Positions 31,787 through 43,100 of a DNA stretch of 64,000 bases are shown one piece after another (within the stretch, counting starts at the first letter, position 1; each line of letters opens with the position of its first letter). The notes beneath the pieces are model-generated. The model saw only the letters and a program-made list of their open reading frames with translations. It ran no database searches and had not been told where the DNA came from. Origin of the DNA: Saussurea involucrata (Eukaryota > Streptophyta > Magnoliopsida > Asterales > Asteraceae). Position numbers and translations under genes: made by a program. The stretch is taken from the NCBI GenBank assembly GCA_033807775.1, contig CM066313.1:58377984-58441983 (forward strand), given 5' to 3'.

Positions 31787-33344
31787 TGTAACAACCCAAT
31801 TCCCATATACACAACAAATCACATAATGTAACATAACATTGATATAACAAACGAAACATCATATTACAAGTTCGGTCCCGTAGTCTTTTACAATCAGAAG
31901 AAGCCATCCTACTACAATCTTTATACTAAATACATTCATAACATTTAGTTATTATAATACAACTGCTAAACATGCCAAAATCTTCACATTGTACTCCTTC
32001 ACAAAGGCTATCCATCGATTACTCTAATCATTTGCCCTTACTCGATCCACCACCTGGAATACATATTTTTAAAACAAAATAAGGGTTAGACCTGATGGTC
32101 TAAGTGAGAAATCCCTGTTAGTTTTAAATCATTTATATAAACCCTATTTATATAAATCACACAGCACAATCAAATATATATCAATTTGAACTCACACATC
32201 ATGTACCTTCCCTTCTCATTCCTTCTGGCCATATTAGTTGGTTGCAAGCCAACTAATAAATTTACAACGATGTACAACATCTACAGCCAAACAACGCTAT
32301 ACAGGTTCTATAGCCAAACACACAGGTCCTAAGCCCGGCCAACGTGTTACAACACATTATAATACTCATGTAAATATAATACCTTAATATATTATAATTC
32401 ACATATATCGTACATATAAACACGTAATCACCAATTATCACATTCCCAAACCATACGTATATGTATTCCAGTTAAAAATACTTTTAAAGTAAAACTCACC
32501 TGTTTTGATTATTACACACGCTCGCAAGCTCCTTTCAAAATGGTCTTATCTCTTACCACGACTCCACATAATCTGAAACAATTTAAGATACATACACCGC
32601 TTTACTAGCCGAACATATAAAGCCTACCAGTCTCTGTTCTCAACTGTGTTCAATAAATTTAACAAACTACCGGGACTACACAGAGTACCGGGACTTCTCA
32701 GTACCGGGACTCCTTGGTACCGGGAGTCTCGATCACCGGGAGTTAACAATACCGGGAGTTCGCTATACCGGGACTCCACACTACCGGGAGTCGACGGTAC
32801 CGGGACTCCACACTACCGGGAGTCGACGGTACCGGGACTCCACACTACCGGGAGTCGACGGTACCGGGACTCCACACTACCGGGAGTCGACAGTACCGGG
32901 AGTCCACCAGGACTTCACCGGGACTCCAAGAACACTGTCGGTTTCCACTTACCCATAAATCAATTGAAATCTCATCAAGACGCGAAATTAGAAATTCTAA
33001 ACCGATAGATATCTTCTATACATGATTACAAACACAATAGGTAAGGGACTTACCTCCAAATTGATTCAAACCCAATCGATTGATGTAGCAACCATAACCT
33101 TCTTCTTCGGCTCCTTTTTGCTTCCACACACACGTACACTTTCTAACTATAGGTTATCTGAATAATCTACGTCGCTTAAGGGGTAATATAGGTCAATTTT
33201 CCTTCTTGGCTTAAACTATTACAAAATGACCCAAAACACCCTTAGCCTTATAACTTATCTCAACTTAACCAAATATTATAACTTATGGTTAAATTAATTC
33301 AACGAATAGGTAAAATATCTAACGGACTTACCCGGGGTCTTACA
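31787..33344 (-). repeat. 3' LTR of chromovirus M
   Basis: On the minus strand it runs TGTAAGACCCCGGG...GGGTTGTTACA, 1558 bp. The polypurine tract (CTTTTAAGGGGGAGATGA) follows at 33345-33362 on the plus strand. It contains a tandem repeat at 32660-32932. Gypsy text of F up to ATGTA precedes the left end. Confidence 0.87.
32660..32932. repeat. Minisatellite inside the LTR of M
   Basis: The core is four near-perfect 32 bp units (about 32765-32893), each made of two related 16 bp halves, TACCGGGACTCCACAC and TACCGGGAGTCGACGG. Diverged 15-18 bp ACCGGGAST units extend it both ways. An open frame (32646-33008) through it is a by-product of the repeat. Confidence 0.9.
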
Positions 33345-33382
33345 TCATCTCCCCCTTAAAAGAATTTCGTCCCGGAATTCAG

Positions 33383-34321
33383 TTAAGTAAAAAGATGAGG
33401 GTATTTGGCTCTCATTTCCGTCTCTGATCCCCACGTAGCATCTTGACCTCTATGATGCCTGCACTGAACTTTTACTTGCCTGATCTCTTTATTCCGCAGC
33501 ACTTTAACTTTATGATCAACTATAGCTTCCGGCTCTTCCACATAATTCAGTCTTTCATCGAATTGTATCTCTGGTAGGGAAACTGCCTGATCTTGAGTAA
33601 CCAGACACTTTCGGAAGTTTGATATGTGAAATGCGTTATGAATCCTGCTCAACTCCGGCGGAAGATCTAATCGGTAAGCTACTTCACCGATCCTTTCTGT
33701 AATTGCAAACGGTCCGATATACCTTGAGCTAAGTTTACCTTGTCGTCCAAATCGGATGACACCTTTCCACGGCGAAACCTTTAACATTACGTAATCCCCA
33801 ACTTGGAATTCCAATGGCTTTCGGTGTCGGTCAGCGTAGCTTTTCTGTCTGTCCTGAGCTACTTTCAATCGTTCACGAATCTGAGTAACCTTATCGACGG
33901 TTAACTGAACTACTTCCGGTCCCGCTAGTTGTTTTTCTCCCACTTCGTTCCAACACAGAGGCGTTCGGCATTTCCTACCATACAGTACTTCGAACGGTGC
34001 TGCTTGTATACTGAAATGATAACTGTTGTTGAAAGCGAATTCGATCAATGGTAAATGTTTATCCCACGATCCCCCAAAATCAACAATGCAAGCCCGGAGC
34101 ATATCTTCTAAGGTCTGAATCGTTCGTTCGCTCTGCCCATCTATTTGAGGATGTTACGCCCTACTTAACTTTATCTGTGTCCCCATTTCTCTTTGAAAAC
34201 TTCTCCAAAATCTTGAAGTAAAAGGACTATCACGATCAGAAATGATCGAGATTGGAACTCCATGTCGAGTTACTATTTCGTCCATGTACAACTTAGCTAA
34301 TCGCTACATCGAATCGGTTTC
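33383..34321 (-). pseudogene. pol: Integrase C-terminus and chromodomain of chromovirus M
   Basis: The 239-codon open frame (34102-33383) has integrase core end text (EFAFNNSYHFSIQAAPFEVL, YGRKCRTPLCW), the GPF/Y-type module (YVMLKVSPWKG, SSRYIGPFAI, VAYRLDLP) and a C-terminal chromodomain (DHKVKVLRNKEIRQVKVQ, ATWGSETEMR). The upstream piece 34103-34321 has the DDE-core ISDRDSPFTSRF region with stops and a frame change. Chromodomains of this class steer integration to heterochromatin. The RNase H and RT parts lie beyond the break at 34322. Canonical W is replaced by C in the VQCRHHRG motif. Confidence 0.9.
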
Positions 34322-34875
34322 TGTTAGATCTGAGTTTTTTCAATAAACCAAGTGTTGAAGATCTGATAAGAAGGATCAGATGTTCTGAGTAGAAGAGTCA
34401 GAGTTCTGACTAAGAGAGCTCAGAAGGATTGCTTTGATATATCGCTAAGTACCGAGATCTGATAAGAGGAGTCAGAGATCTGAGAAGAGAAGTCAGAGTT
34501 CTGAGAGAAAGAGTCAGAAGATCTGAGAAGCGTTATCAGAAGAATGTTCAGAAGTTCTGAACAACCTGTTCAGAACTTATAACTAGATACTTTACTTAGT
34601 ATTTAGTAAACTAATTAGGACACGTGTTTTGTTCCTATTAGTCTTTCTTATTTGTACTGTAGCTTTAATATTTCCGTTGCAGTATAAATAGTGGTTAGCA
34701 CTACTTTGCTAACTGATTTTCCTGAATATACGTGTATTCATTCTTTGTAATCTTTAAGATTCTCTCTCTCTAAGATCTGTATTTCTGTTCATCATTGAAT
34801 ACAATTGGGCTTGATCATACAACTTCTCAATTACTGTTTTCTATATTGATTGTAAGATTAGATCCTGTCCTTTCA
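34322..34875 (+). repeat. 5' LTR of element G
   Basis: TGTTAGATCTGAG...CCTTTCA, 554 bp, with a U3 rich in TCAGA/TCTGA, a TATA-like AGTATAAATAGTGG near 34681-34694 and the primer site 3 bp downstream. About seven differences from the 3' LTR are visible. Confidence 0.93.
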
Positions 34876-35377
34876 ATTGGTATCAGAGCAAATCAACAAA
34901 CAAATTCTGTTCAAGATCGTGTTCTTGAGGGTTTCTTGATCGCATTCTTGAAGATTTCTTGATCAATTCGTTAATTGATTCCGCTGCTACTCGTAATTCT
35001 TGAATTCTTAGTAATTCTTGAATTCATTCTGTTTTGATTCAAGAAATTTGAATTTGTCTTTCTGTTTAATCGATATCTTACAATCAAGTCATCTAAAAAT
35101 TTTCTCTCTATGCTGATTAATTCTCGAAATTAAACAGAGATCACAGGTATGTTTTCGAAATTCTTGATTGGTTTCTTGATCAAAGTGATTCTATCTGCTG
35201 CATGTTGATTAGTATTCAAATTGTTTGTTGAAAAGAAGAATTTCATTAATTCATGTACTCTAACTGTTTGATGAAATGCATGTGACAGATTTGATTAATT
35301 GTTGCATGTTCTAGATCTGTGTTGATTCTCATTTTTGATCATAATTCATAGTTGATATTTGAATTTGTCATTTCATC
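34876..35377 (+). other. Leader of element G
   Basis: This holds the tRNA-Met primer site (34878-34889) and an AT-rich untranslated leader with repeated TTCTTGA/GAATTC words. No ORF is supported. Confidence 0.6.
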
Positions 35378-36658
35378 ATGCCTGAGATTGTTCAAGTTTT
35401 TGTGAGACCTGCAAGTTCTATAACAAGTTCAGACAATTTACAAAAATCAAGTCCTGTAAAAGCAAAGGAAACAATTTCTGAACCAAAAACTAAGATTGTT
35501 CATTTTGAAAGCAAGATTGCAGATCTTCAAGCAAAACAAGATGAAAATGCAAAAGTTATAAAGATTTTGCAAAAAGAGAAATCTGATTTTCTAAAGGATT
35601 TTAAAAAGGTTCAAGAAAACATAAAGTTGTTAGAAAAAGAGAATCTTGATTTGAAAGAGAAAATCAATTTTGAAAGAAAGATGTTGACAGATTCTGAAAA
35701 TAGAATCAAATCATGTGAAATGAAAAATTGTCAACTCTTGAAACAGATCTATGATTTTGAACAAGTTCTTATACTTGAAAGAGAGAAATTTGAGAAAGAG
35801 AGAAGACACTTTCAAACTGAGAGGAAAGGTTTTGAAACAAAGTCTGTTGAATTATCTCTGAAAATTTCTGATTTGGAGAAAATTCTTGCAAAAGAAAGAA
35901 AAGAGTTTGAATGCAAGAAAAATGTTTTTCAAAAAGAAAATAATGGTTTTGAGAAAAAGAAAACAAGAATGTTAAATGAGTTTTCTGTAAAGATCAATGA
36001 GTTGGAGAAAGAGTTAGAAGATGGAAGGAAAGAGACTGAAAATAAGAAGGTAAATGGCTTTAAAGAAAAATGCTTAAAAGATGAGTTTGAGAAGGAAAAG
36101 AAAGTTTTTCATTTGGAGATAAGGAGACTAATTAAGAAATTATCTGATTTATCAACTAAAATCATGATAGAGAGGAAGTCCAAATCTGATTTGCAGTCAA
36201 GGTTTGATTTGTATGTTAAAAAGTTTAAAGAATTTGAAACAAAAGTTGTTGACAAATCAAATCATAGTTCAAAAGATCAGATTCGTTCTTCTAATCTGTT
36301 TTATGATTCTCCTATTGATAAATCTTATAATTGTTCTTTTAAAAAGATAAAAATGGAATGGAGAGTTAAAGGAACTACTTCCAAGAAAGAAGTGCTAAAA
36401 TCAAAGGTTCCTAATTCAAATGTCAAGAAGAACAATACATTTCAAAGAAAATCTTTTGTTAAACCTGATGTGATTTATTCTGTAAATCAATTAGTCAGAA
36501 TTGCACAAAAGAAACTTTGTTGTTCATATTGTGGGACTGATGACTTTGTAAACAAAAGGTACATTCAGCATTGGTTTGGTTCTTATAGAATATCTGCATA
36601 TGCTACTGCACCTAACAAACCTGGACCCAAGTTCATATGGGCACCAAAGTCAACTTAA
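35378..36658 (+). CDS. Coiled-coil gag-like ORF1 of element G
   Basis: This is an intact 426-codon frame from ATG 35378 (CATCATG context). It is dominated by heptad-rich K/E/L sequence (about residues 40-300, e.g. KIADLQAKQDENAKVIKILQ), so a long coiled coil is expected. The C-terminal 120 residues hold KMEWRVKGTT, a cysteine cluster CCSYCGTDDFV.K near residue 387 and the ending GPKFIWAPKST. H ORF1 has the same plan (MEWRVKGTT, CCSYCGSNDFVHK, GPKSRWVPKSA). Such 'GPK..W.PK' endings close the gag of SIRE-type copia elements, so this is probably a derived gag lacking the capsid domain. The frame stops with TAA followed by TCTGTTTTGCAGG, like the gag-pol junction of I and J. Confidence 0.75.
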   Translation: MPEIVQVFVRPASSITSSDNLQKSSPVKAKETISEPKTKIVHFESKIADLQAKQDENAKVIKILQKEKSDFLKDFKKVQENIKLLEKENLDLKEKINFERKMLTDSENRIKSCEMKNCQLLKQIYDFEQVLILEREKFEKERRHFQTERKGFETKSVELSLKISDLEKILAKERKEFECKKNVFQKENNGFEKKKTRMLNEFSVKINELEKELEDGRKETENKKVNGFKEKCLKDEFEKEKKVFHLEIRRLIKKLSDLSTKIMIERKSKSDLQSRFDLYVKKFKEFETKVVDKSNHSSKDQIRSSNLFYDSPIDKSYNCSFKKIKMEWRVKGTTSKKEVLKSKVPNSNVKKNNTFQRKSFVKPDVIYSVNQLVRIAQKKLCCSYCGTDDFVNKRYIQHWFGSYRISAYATAPNKPGPKFIWAPKST

Positions 36659-37067
36659 TCTGTTTTGCAGGTTATTCATGTGTAGAGCTGAATGAATGAT
36701 CCATACCGACACATGACTGAAAACAGATGTTGTGCTTAATTGAAAATTGACTTTTGGATACTTCAGTCCAAAACTCGGTATGAATGTGATTATGGATTTC
36801 TGATTCATACAGATCAATTTGTTGATTTTGAAGCATTTTTTTAAAAAAAAGTTCAGTTTACTGTGGTGTAATCGAACTCATAGTTGTGGGTGTTTTTAGT
36901 AGAAAACATTTCGAGAGAATGTGTTCAGAATCACATTTTGAGCAACCCTGCAAATTTTGGTTGAAAAATTCTGATTTTTGAGCAAGTTATGGTGATTTGA
37001 AGTTCAGAATGTTCAAAAATCACAAAATCCAAACATTTTTCTAAGGCATTTTCTCTGGATAGTTTTA

Positions 37068-37185
37068 TCAGAATTCTGACTCTGTTACTCAGAAGTTCTG
37101 ACTCTACTACTCAGAATTCTGACTCAACTAATCAGAATTCTGACTCTGATACTTAGAATTTTGAGCAAGTTACTCAGAATTCTGA
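37068..37185. repeat. Array of the palindrome TCAGAATTCTGA
   Basis: Perfect 12 bp copies lie at 37068-37079, 37111-37122, 37132-37143 and 37174-37185, spaced by ACTCTACTACT-like text; partial copies fill the gaps. Further perfect copies occur at 38962-38973, 39008-39019 and 39029-39040. Confidence 0.85.
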
Positions 37186-37462
37186 CTCTACTACTCAGAA
37201 TTTGGTTTTTTTTTTTGATATCTAATGAGGAATTTGGTTTTTTTTTTGATATCTAATGAGCAAAATATGAATGAAATTATGCTGAATGCTCAATGTTATG
37301 TAAATTTAGACTTATATAGAATATAATGCTCAATAAAAGCCGAAATGTCAGAATGATGGATGGAATCAAAAATATGGGGGAAGTACTACGTTTTAGAACG
37401 AAGTGATTGAGATGAAATAAATACATATAAAATCATTTAGTTTGAAAGTTTGTACCTGTGGC

Positions 37463-37725
37463 CTTTCTGGTTTGGGAGAGTAAGTCCTAAGGGGTGCTCG
37501 ATACCTAGTCCCTAAGATCAACTGGTCTGGGATCGGCTGACCCAAATCCTGCAATAGAACCAGATAGAAAGTCATGTTCTACTGGTACAAATGGGTTTAA
37601 GATATATCCATGTGGCCTTTCTGGTTTGGGAAATTAAGTTCCAAGGGGTGCTTGTCACCTAGCACCTAAGACCAACTGGTCTGGGATATGCTGACCCAAA
37701 TCCTGCTATAGAACCAGATAGAAAG
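37463..37725 (+). repeat. Duplicated 109 nt module, G tail
   Basis: Copies 37463-37571 and 37617-37725 start CTTTCTGGTTTGGGA and end AACCAGATAGAAAG; both are 109 nt, 154 nt apart. Four further copies in H have the same length and spacing. The ends can pair (CTTTCT/AGAAAG, GGTT/AACC) around hairpins GGTG/CACC and TGGG/CCCA. Confidence 0.75.
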
Positions 37726-39431
37726 TCATGTTTAACGATGTATCTTATTCTTACTAAACTTTTTCATTAAAAGATGCCAATGTGCACAAAATTAAAAGAT
37801 GTCAATGAGCACAAAATTAAAAGATGCCAATGAGCACACATCTCTTGAAACTTTGGGAAAATACAAAGTCGTAATAAACTTGTAAATTTGTAAAAATCCT
37901 GATTTTGGACAAATAGTGTGAGTAGAGCAAAGTATTCGTATATGTTTTTAGAATTGCATATGCTTGAAGCTAATCATATTTTGCATGCTAAGCACACCAA
38001 ATAGATTTAATAAAGGGATTGAAACTGAACATTTTTAACTTTATATGCAATGATGACTTGTATTTGAATCCAAAGACATGCATTTGATTTCGTTTGATTG
38101 AAAAATCTGTTAAATTTCATTAAGTTGGATTTCTTTTGTAAAGTTTTGAAAATCAAGGGGAGAAAAGCTAAAGATTTTGAAGATGATTTTGCTTTCCAAA
38201 ACTTTAGGGGGAGAAGAAAATAGAAAATGATTTGTACAGAAACAACAAAAGAGAGAAATGTTATTTTAAGGGGGAGAAGAAGAAAAGGAAACTGATCTGT
38301 TGTTCTTATAAAGAAATATTATGAAAGCTGATTTATGAAAGATGATTGATTGATTCAAAAGGGAGAAGAAAGTCAGAAAGTCATAAAAAGACAGAAATTT
38401 GATTTGATCACATGGAGATGAGAATCAATTTTAATTCGATACGATCATTTATGCCACAATTCAAGATTTCAAGATCTAGTTTCAAGATTTGGTGATTCAA
38501 GATTGTTCTTAATCGTGTGCTACAATTCAAGAAAGATGCAGCGTTTCAGTTCAAAAATGTTGCTAATGTGCGAGTTTAAGATCTGATTAATAAGAGTTAT
38601 GCTAAATTCGAATTCAATTCAGAGTTTGTGTAAGATTAAATGTGCAGCAGGTCAAATCATGGAGTGTCAAAGTTATTAAGGGATTGTTGTGTTGAGACAT
38701 ACTTTCGGCTGCTTAAAATCAGATTGTTTGTGATCAGAAATTCGTTCAAAACAACTCAGAACTTGTTCAACGACTATTCAGAACTTCTGATCATGTTATT
38801 CAGAAGAGTTTTGCTCAGACCATTCAGAAGTGTTCAAGTTTAGAATTCTGATCATGTTTATTGAGCCTATTCAGAATTCAGAATTTAGATCGTGAAATGT
38901 CAAAAGTTAATCAGAAATCAATGCTCAAATGATGGTTCAAAACTAAGTCTTCGAATCTTACTCAGAATTCTGACTCCAATTAGTATTTTTTCAGAAATTC
39001 TTCACATTCAGAATTCTGATTGACTTACTCAGAATTCTGAGTGGTCTTCTCAGAACTTTTACTTAGTATATTTCAAAGTAAAGGTGCAATTTCAGAATTG
39101 TTCGACAGCTTTGCGCCCCTGTCGTATTTTGATCAGAACTTCCTCCTCGAAGCTCCAAATTTGACGATTTCAGATGCGCTGGATTCCTAAGACACAGATG
39201 AACATTTTTCATGTTTTGAGTTTGTTCTGAATCGATGTGCTTAATGGTCAGATTCTGTGTCAAAGTCAGTGTATAGCTGCTGGACCGAAGCAATGTTTTT
39301 CACGATATTTCTCCCAACTTTCAAAAAGGTGTTCTATCTTCTATTTTGTGGATCCAATCTGAGTTATTGAAGTGTATTGAGACACTCCCTCCTATGATCT
39401 TAATGGATTAAGCTCTTGAGCTTAATGATCA

Positions 39432-39706
39432 TGTTAGAGCATTGTTGTATTCAAGATTTACTGTAAATTCAATGTACTGTATTAGTTAGCTTTGCCTTTA
39501 TACCTTGTATGTTATGGGTATAAATAGGCTTGTCTAGTTCTTTAGCTAGATAACACTTTACAACACTTCATAACACTTGACAACACTTCATAACCTCTTG
39601 TATCATTTGTCATTTACACTTTAGAGATCAATATATGGATGACAAATTTGCTCTCAATATTCTCTCTACATCATTCTTGATTACTTGCTAGATTTGGGAT
39701 TTCACA
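39432..39706 (+). repeat. LTR of an H-type copia element nested in G
   Basis: TGTTAGAGCATTG...TTTCACA, 275 bp, with TATA-like GTATAAATAGG near 39519 and a primer site TGGTATCAGAGC at 39709-39720. It is a subtype of the H LTR (closest to 55428-55693). The left flank is not a polypurine tract, so it starts an insertion; only about 275 bp of internal sequence follow. Confidence 0.82.
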
Positions 39707-39981
39707 TTTGGTATCAGAGCTAAACAGAAAATTCAAGCAGATCAAAGAGAAAATTGAATTTCAAGGACGAATTCTTTATTATAAACTGAGGTTGTTTCAG
39801 TCGAGCTTATTGCACATTGGATCCGATTTTAAAGTTGTAATTTGTGAAGAAGAAGAGCAAATTCTGAGGGGGAGCTTGGATAGATTTGCAAGGCGTGAAG
39901 ATGTGCAACACTAAAGTTTTCAAAGAAATCAAGGGGGAGATCATTTGAAGATGCTTTCTTTATAAAACTTTAGGGGGAGAT

Positions 39982-40172
39982 TGTTGGGTCTAGAAAGCCC
40001 CAATTATATAGAAAGTTTTATAAAGTCCATATAAAGTCAATGAAAGTCAAATGTATTGTAATTAGCTTTGTTAGTCTTTTGGGCTTTGGGAGTTTAATGG
40101 GAGTTTAATGGGCTTGGGCCCATGTCATGTAATTAGACACTATAAATAGGTGTCTTGGGCTTACATTGTCAT
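39982..40172 (+). repeat. Partial LTR of another copia family
   Basis: It begins TGTTGGGTCTAGAAAG right after a polypurine tract (TTTAGGGGGAGAT, 39969-39981) and has a TATA-like CTATAAATAGGTG near 40141. The right end merges into the 3' ORF of G near 40172. It differs in sequence from the LTR at 39432, so the two do not form one intact element. Confidence 0.6.
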
Positions 40173-43100
40173 TGGGGAAAATTCTGAGAGCTTGGTTAGA
40201 CTTGGTGAGGAAAAACAGAATGAGGGTGGTGAGGATGAGAGATTGTTAACAGAGGTTCAAACAGAAAGAGATGCCTCTGAACCAGCTAATCTTAACCAGG
40301 TAACCACAACTGCTATTGGTTCACATTTCTTGGTGTCCAATATTGAAACAAACACCATGGACCTAGTGGTGGATCTTGAACAACCCATCCATACCCACTC
40401 AGAAGCATTTCAACATGCTACTGTTTCACACAATTCAGGGGAACCATCCCAAACTCATTTGGAGGGAGGTGATAAATCCCAACCTATTTTTCAACACATT
40501 GAGTCTGAGTATCACAGTCCTATTCACATTGAGCCTGAAATTCCTTCTCACACTTGCACAAATCAGAAATTTCGTATTCCTGAAACAACATTCATAGACA
40601 TACCTAATGTTGGGTGTCGAGGATTGGATGGAAGTCCTGGTGAGGTGAACATTACAAAAGCCTCATTCAAACGTGCATCTGTTGTACAAGATGACTTTGT
40701 GTTATCTACAGGCCATGAGCCCTCTGGGCACATGAAAACTGGACCATCTGTTGGTTCAGGTTCACAGTTAGAAACTTCTGAATTTGAAAAGATTCAGAAA
40801 CAAAACAAGGAGATGGGGGAAAAGTAGAAAATTTGGAGAAGAAGGTGGATGATTTGAATGATGAGGTGATAGATTTGAAAGATGTGTTGAAGAGAAAGTT
40901 GATTTCTGTTGAAACCAAAGTAGATGATGTAATAAAATCCTTGGATTCTCATAAAAAGGAGATCAAGGATATAATGTCTGGTTTTCAAAAAGATATGTTA
41001 AAACAAATGCAAAGTATGCAGGAATCTGTACTGAAAGCACTGAGTGTATCGATGGCTTCTACTTCAAAGCCTCTTGAGCCTGTTCCTGTTGCAGAAGCTG
41101 AACCTGAAGGTACTTCTAATCAGAACTTGAAAAGAAAGTTTGATGATAATGAACCTCATGATCATCAAAAGGGGGAGAAAAGACAGAGATTAAGTTCTGA
41201 TGATGACATTGGCATAGAAGATTTTGAAATAGCAGATATGCACTTAGCCAGTACAAAGAGCTCAGAAGATCAGACACAGGAAAATATAAAGGCAATGATT
41301 CAGATAGTTCAGATTGATAGCTCAGATACAGAGGAAATGTAGTTGGAAAGTAAAGATGGTAGTGATTCAGATAAAACAGAGGAACTGAATTTAGACACAG
41401 AGATGGAAGGAAACTCTGATGAAACTGAAGCTATTGAGGAATCTGAATTGAGATCAGAAGAAATAGTGGAAAGTGCAGTGGTCAACACGTGTACAGATAT
41501 TGTGGTCTATAATAAAGAAAATGTGATGGATTCTGAATCAGAAGAAAGGAGGTTGAGTGAAGAATTGATTAGAAGGATGCATAATGAATTGATCAGAGCT
41601 TTGAATACTCAGAAAGTTCAACAAGGGATAAAAATGGTAAGACCTATTGATCTGTTGGGAGAAGAAGACAGAACTGTGGATTATTCTCAGAATTTTAAGC
41701 ATGAATTTCGATTTAACTATGCTGATGAGTTAAATACAGAAGAAGAATATGATAAAGTGGAAGATTACTTTATACCTTCTGAGTATATATTCAGAAAACC
41801 AATTGAGATTCCCAAGATTGATTTGCAGATTTTAGAAGAACCTGTACGTGATTTTATCCTGGAGTTGAGTGATGTACCATTGGCCAGACAATTTCATGAT
41901 GACATTTTTCCTGAGGAAATGTATGAAAATCTCTACCACACAGAAGGAGAGTATGAGCTTTTGGAGAGCAATGTTGATGGTTTCATGGATGAAAGAGTTC
42001 AGATAATCTATGCAGAAGCCTCTAACAGATTTAGAATTCCTGACTCAAGACTGCATATCCAGAAAAGAATTGAGAAAGTTCTGATGTTTCAACAAGAAGA
42101 ATTCAGTGGTTTGATGTTTGTAAGAATGGAAGTGCTGAAAGAAAGAAATACAAAGGTTTCCATGTCAAGTTTTGATTTCCACAGACTAACCCTTGATGAT
42201 CAGATCTTTCTAGTTAAGTTCTTTGCAAGCACTGAAGAAACCTTAATAGAAATTGAATGCAGAAGAATTCTGGGTATCTATGTCAGAAATATGTACTTGT
42301 ATGATTTTCAACTAGCTATTGAAGGAAGAAAAGAGAAGTGCAGCCTGAGTTGTCTAACAAATACTTCAGGGTTTGGTGTATATTTGAAGGGATTTGTAAA
42401 TGAAGGAATGGAAACTGAAGGGTATGCATATTCAGTTCAAGGGAGACTTGAAATGTTCAAACTGAAAGAATTGGTAAAATATAGTGATGCAACTCTGAGT
42501 TGGTTACTGATTGAAATGAGAGTAAGTGTGAATACTGAAAGAGACAATTTAAAGAAAAGATGTGTAAACTCTGTGAAAAGAAGGTTGAATCTCAGAAAGA
42601 AGATCAGAAGTTGTGGTGAATGGTTGCTATCTGAGGTTAATCCCAAAAAGATACTACATAATGATTTTGTGTTTCCTGCTGAGTATGAAGTGAATGAGAT
42701 ACTTTCAGATTAAGTTGAAGAAATTCAGAACACAACCCCTCAGAACATGGAAATAACAATTGTTGATCAAGCTGAACAATCTGAACCAAAAGAAGATGAA
42801 ATGTCCATTGATCTGAATGGATACTTTCTTGAATTTGATCTTCCTGAATTCTTCAAACCCAAAGAGATACAATTTCTAGATGTGTACTATGATAGACCAA
42901 AGGAGACTCAGATCTGGTTGGCAGAAAAATCAAGATGTCTTGGGAAATCAAAGCAAGCTGTTTATTCAGATTTCTTAATCACTGGAATCAGAGAATTGAA
43001 AGTTAAACACTTCAGAAAGTTGGAGTACTTATCTTTTGAAGTTTTGAGAGAAGATGGCAAGGTGTATTATTTTACTGATGCAGATTTTGAGAAATTATCA

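Larger units (their letters stand above)
31787..34321 (-). mobile_element. Chromovirus (Tekay-like Ty3/gypsy) element M, 3' part
   Basis: The 3' LTR (1558 bp), polypurine tract and the end of pol (integrase and chromodomain) are present. It is inserted in F gag on the left, and cut by the copia LTR of G at 34322 on the right. The sequence between the pol end and the LTR (GGGACGAAATTCTTTTAAG on the minus strand) is typical of plant Tekay elements. Confidence 0.88.
36659..39431 (+). other. Non-coding tail of element G
   Basis: No supported ORF. It contains, in order, an array of TCAGAATTCTGA palindromes (37068-37185), two copies of a 109 nt module (37463-37571 and 37617-37725), three AAAAGATGCCAATG units (37775-37840), several GGGGGAGAA purine tracts (38155-38280), and more TCAGAATTCTGA copies (38962-39040). 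Much of 37380-38150 aligns with the tail of H. Confidence 0.75.

Noticed and set aside
32646..33008. 120-codon open frame with repeated YRDSTLPGV units
   Set aside because: It is simply a translation of the 16/32 bp minisatellite in the chromovirus LTR; no start context or relatives.
37463..37571. tRNA gene (cloverleaf-like fold)
   Set aside because: At 109 nt it is too long, and there is no A/B box (no GGTTCGANTCC) or anticodon arm; only a structured-RNA hypothesis is kept.
39432..40172. Complete small (TRIM-like) element between two LTRs
   Set aside because: The two LTRs belong to different families, and no matching target duplication is seen around 39427-39431 and about 40173.
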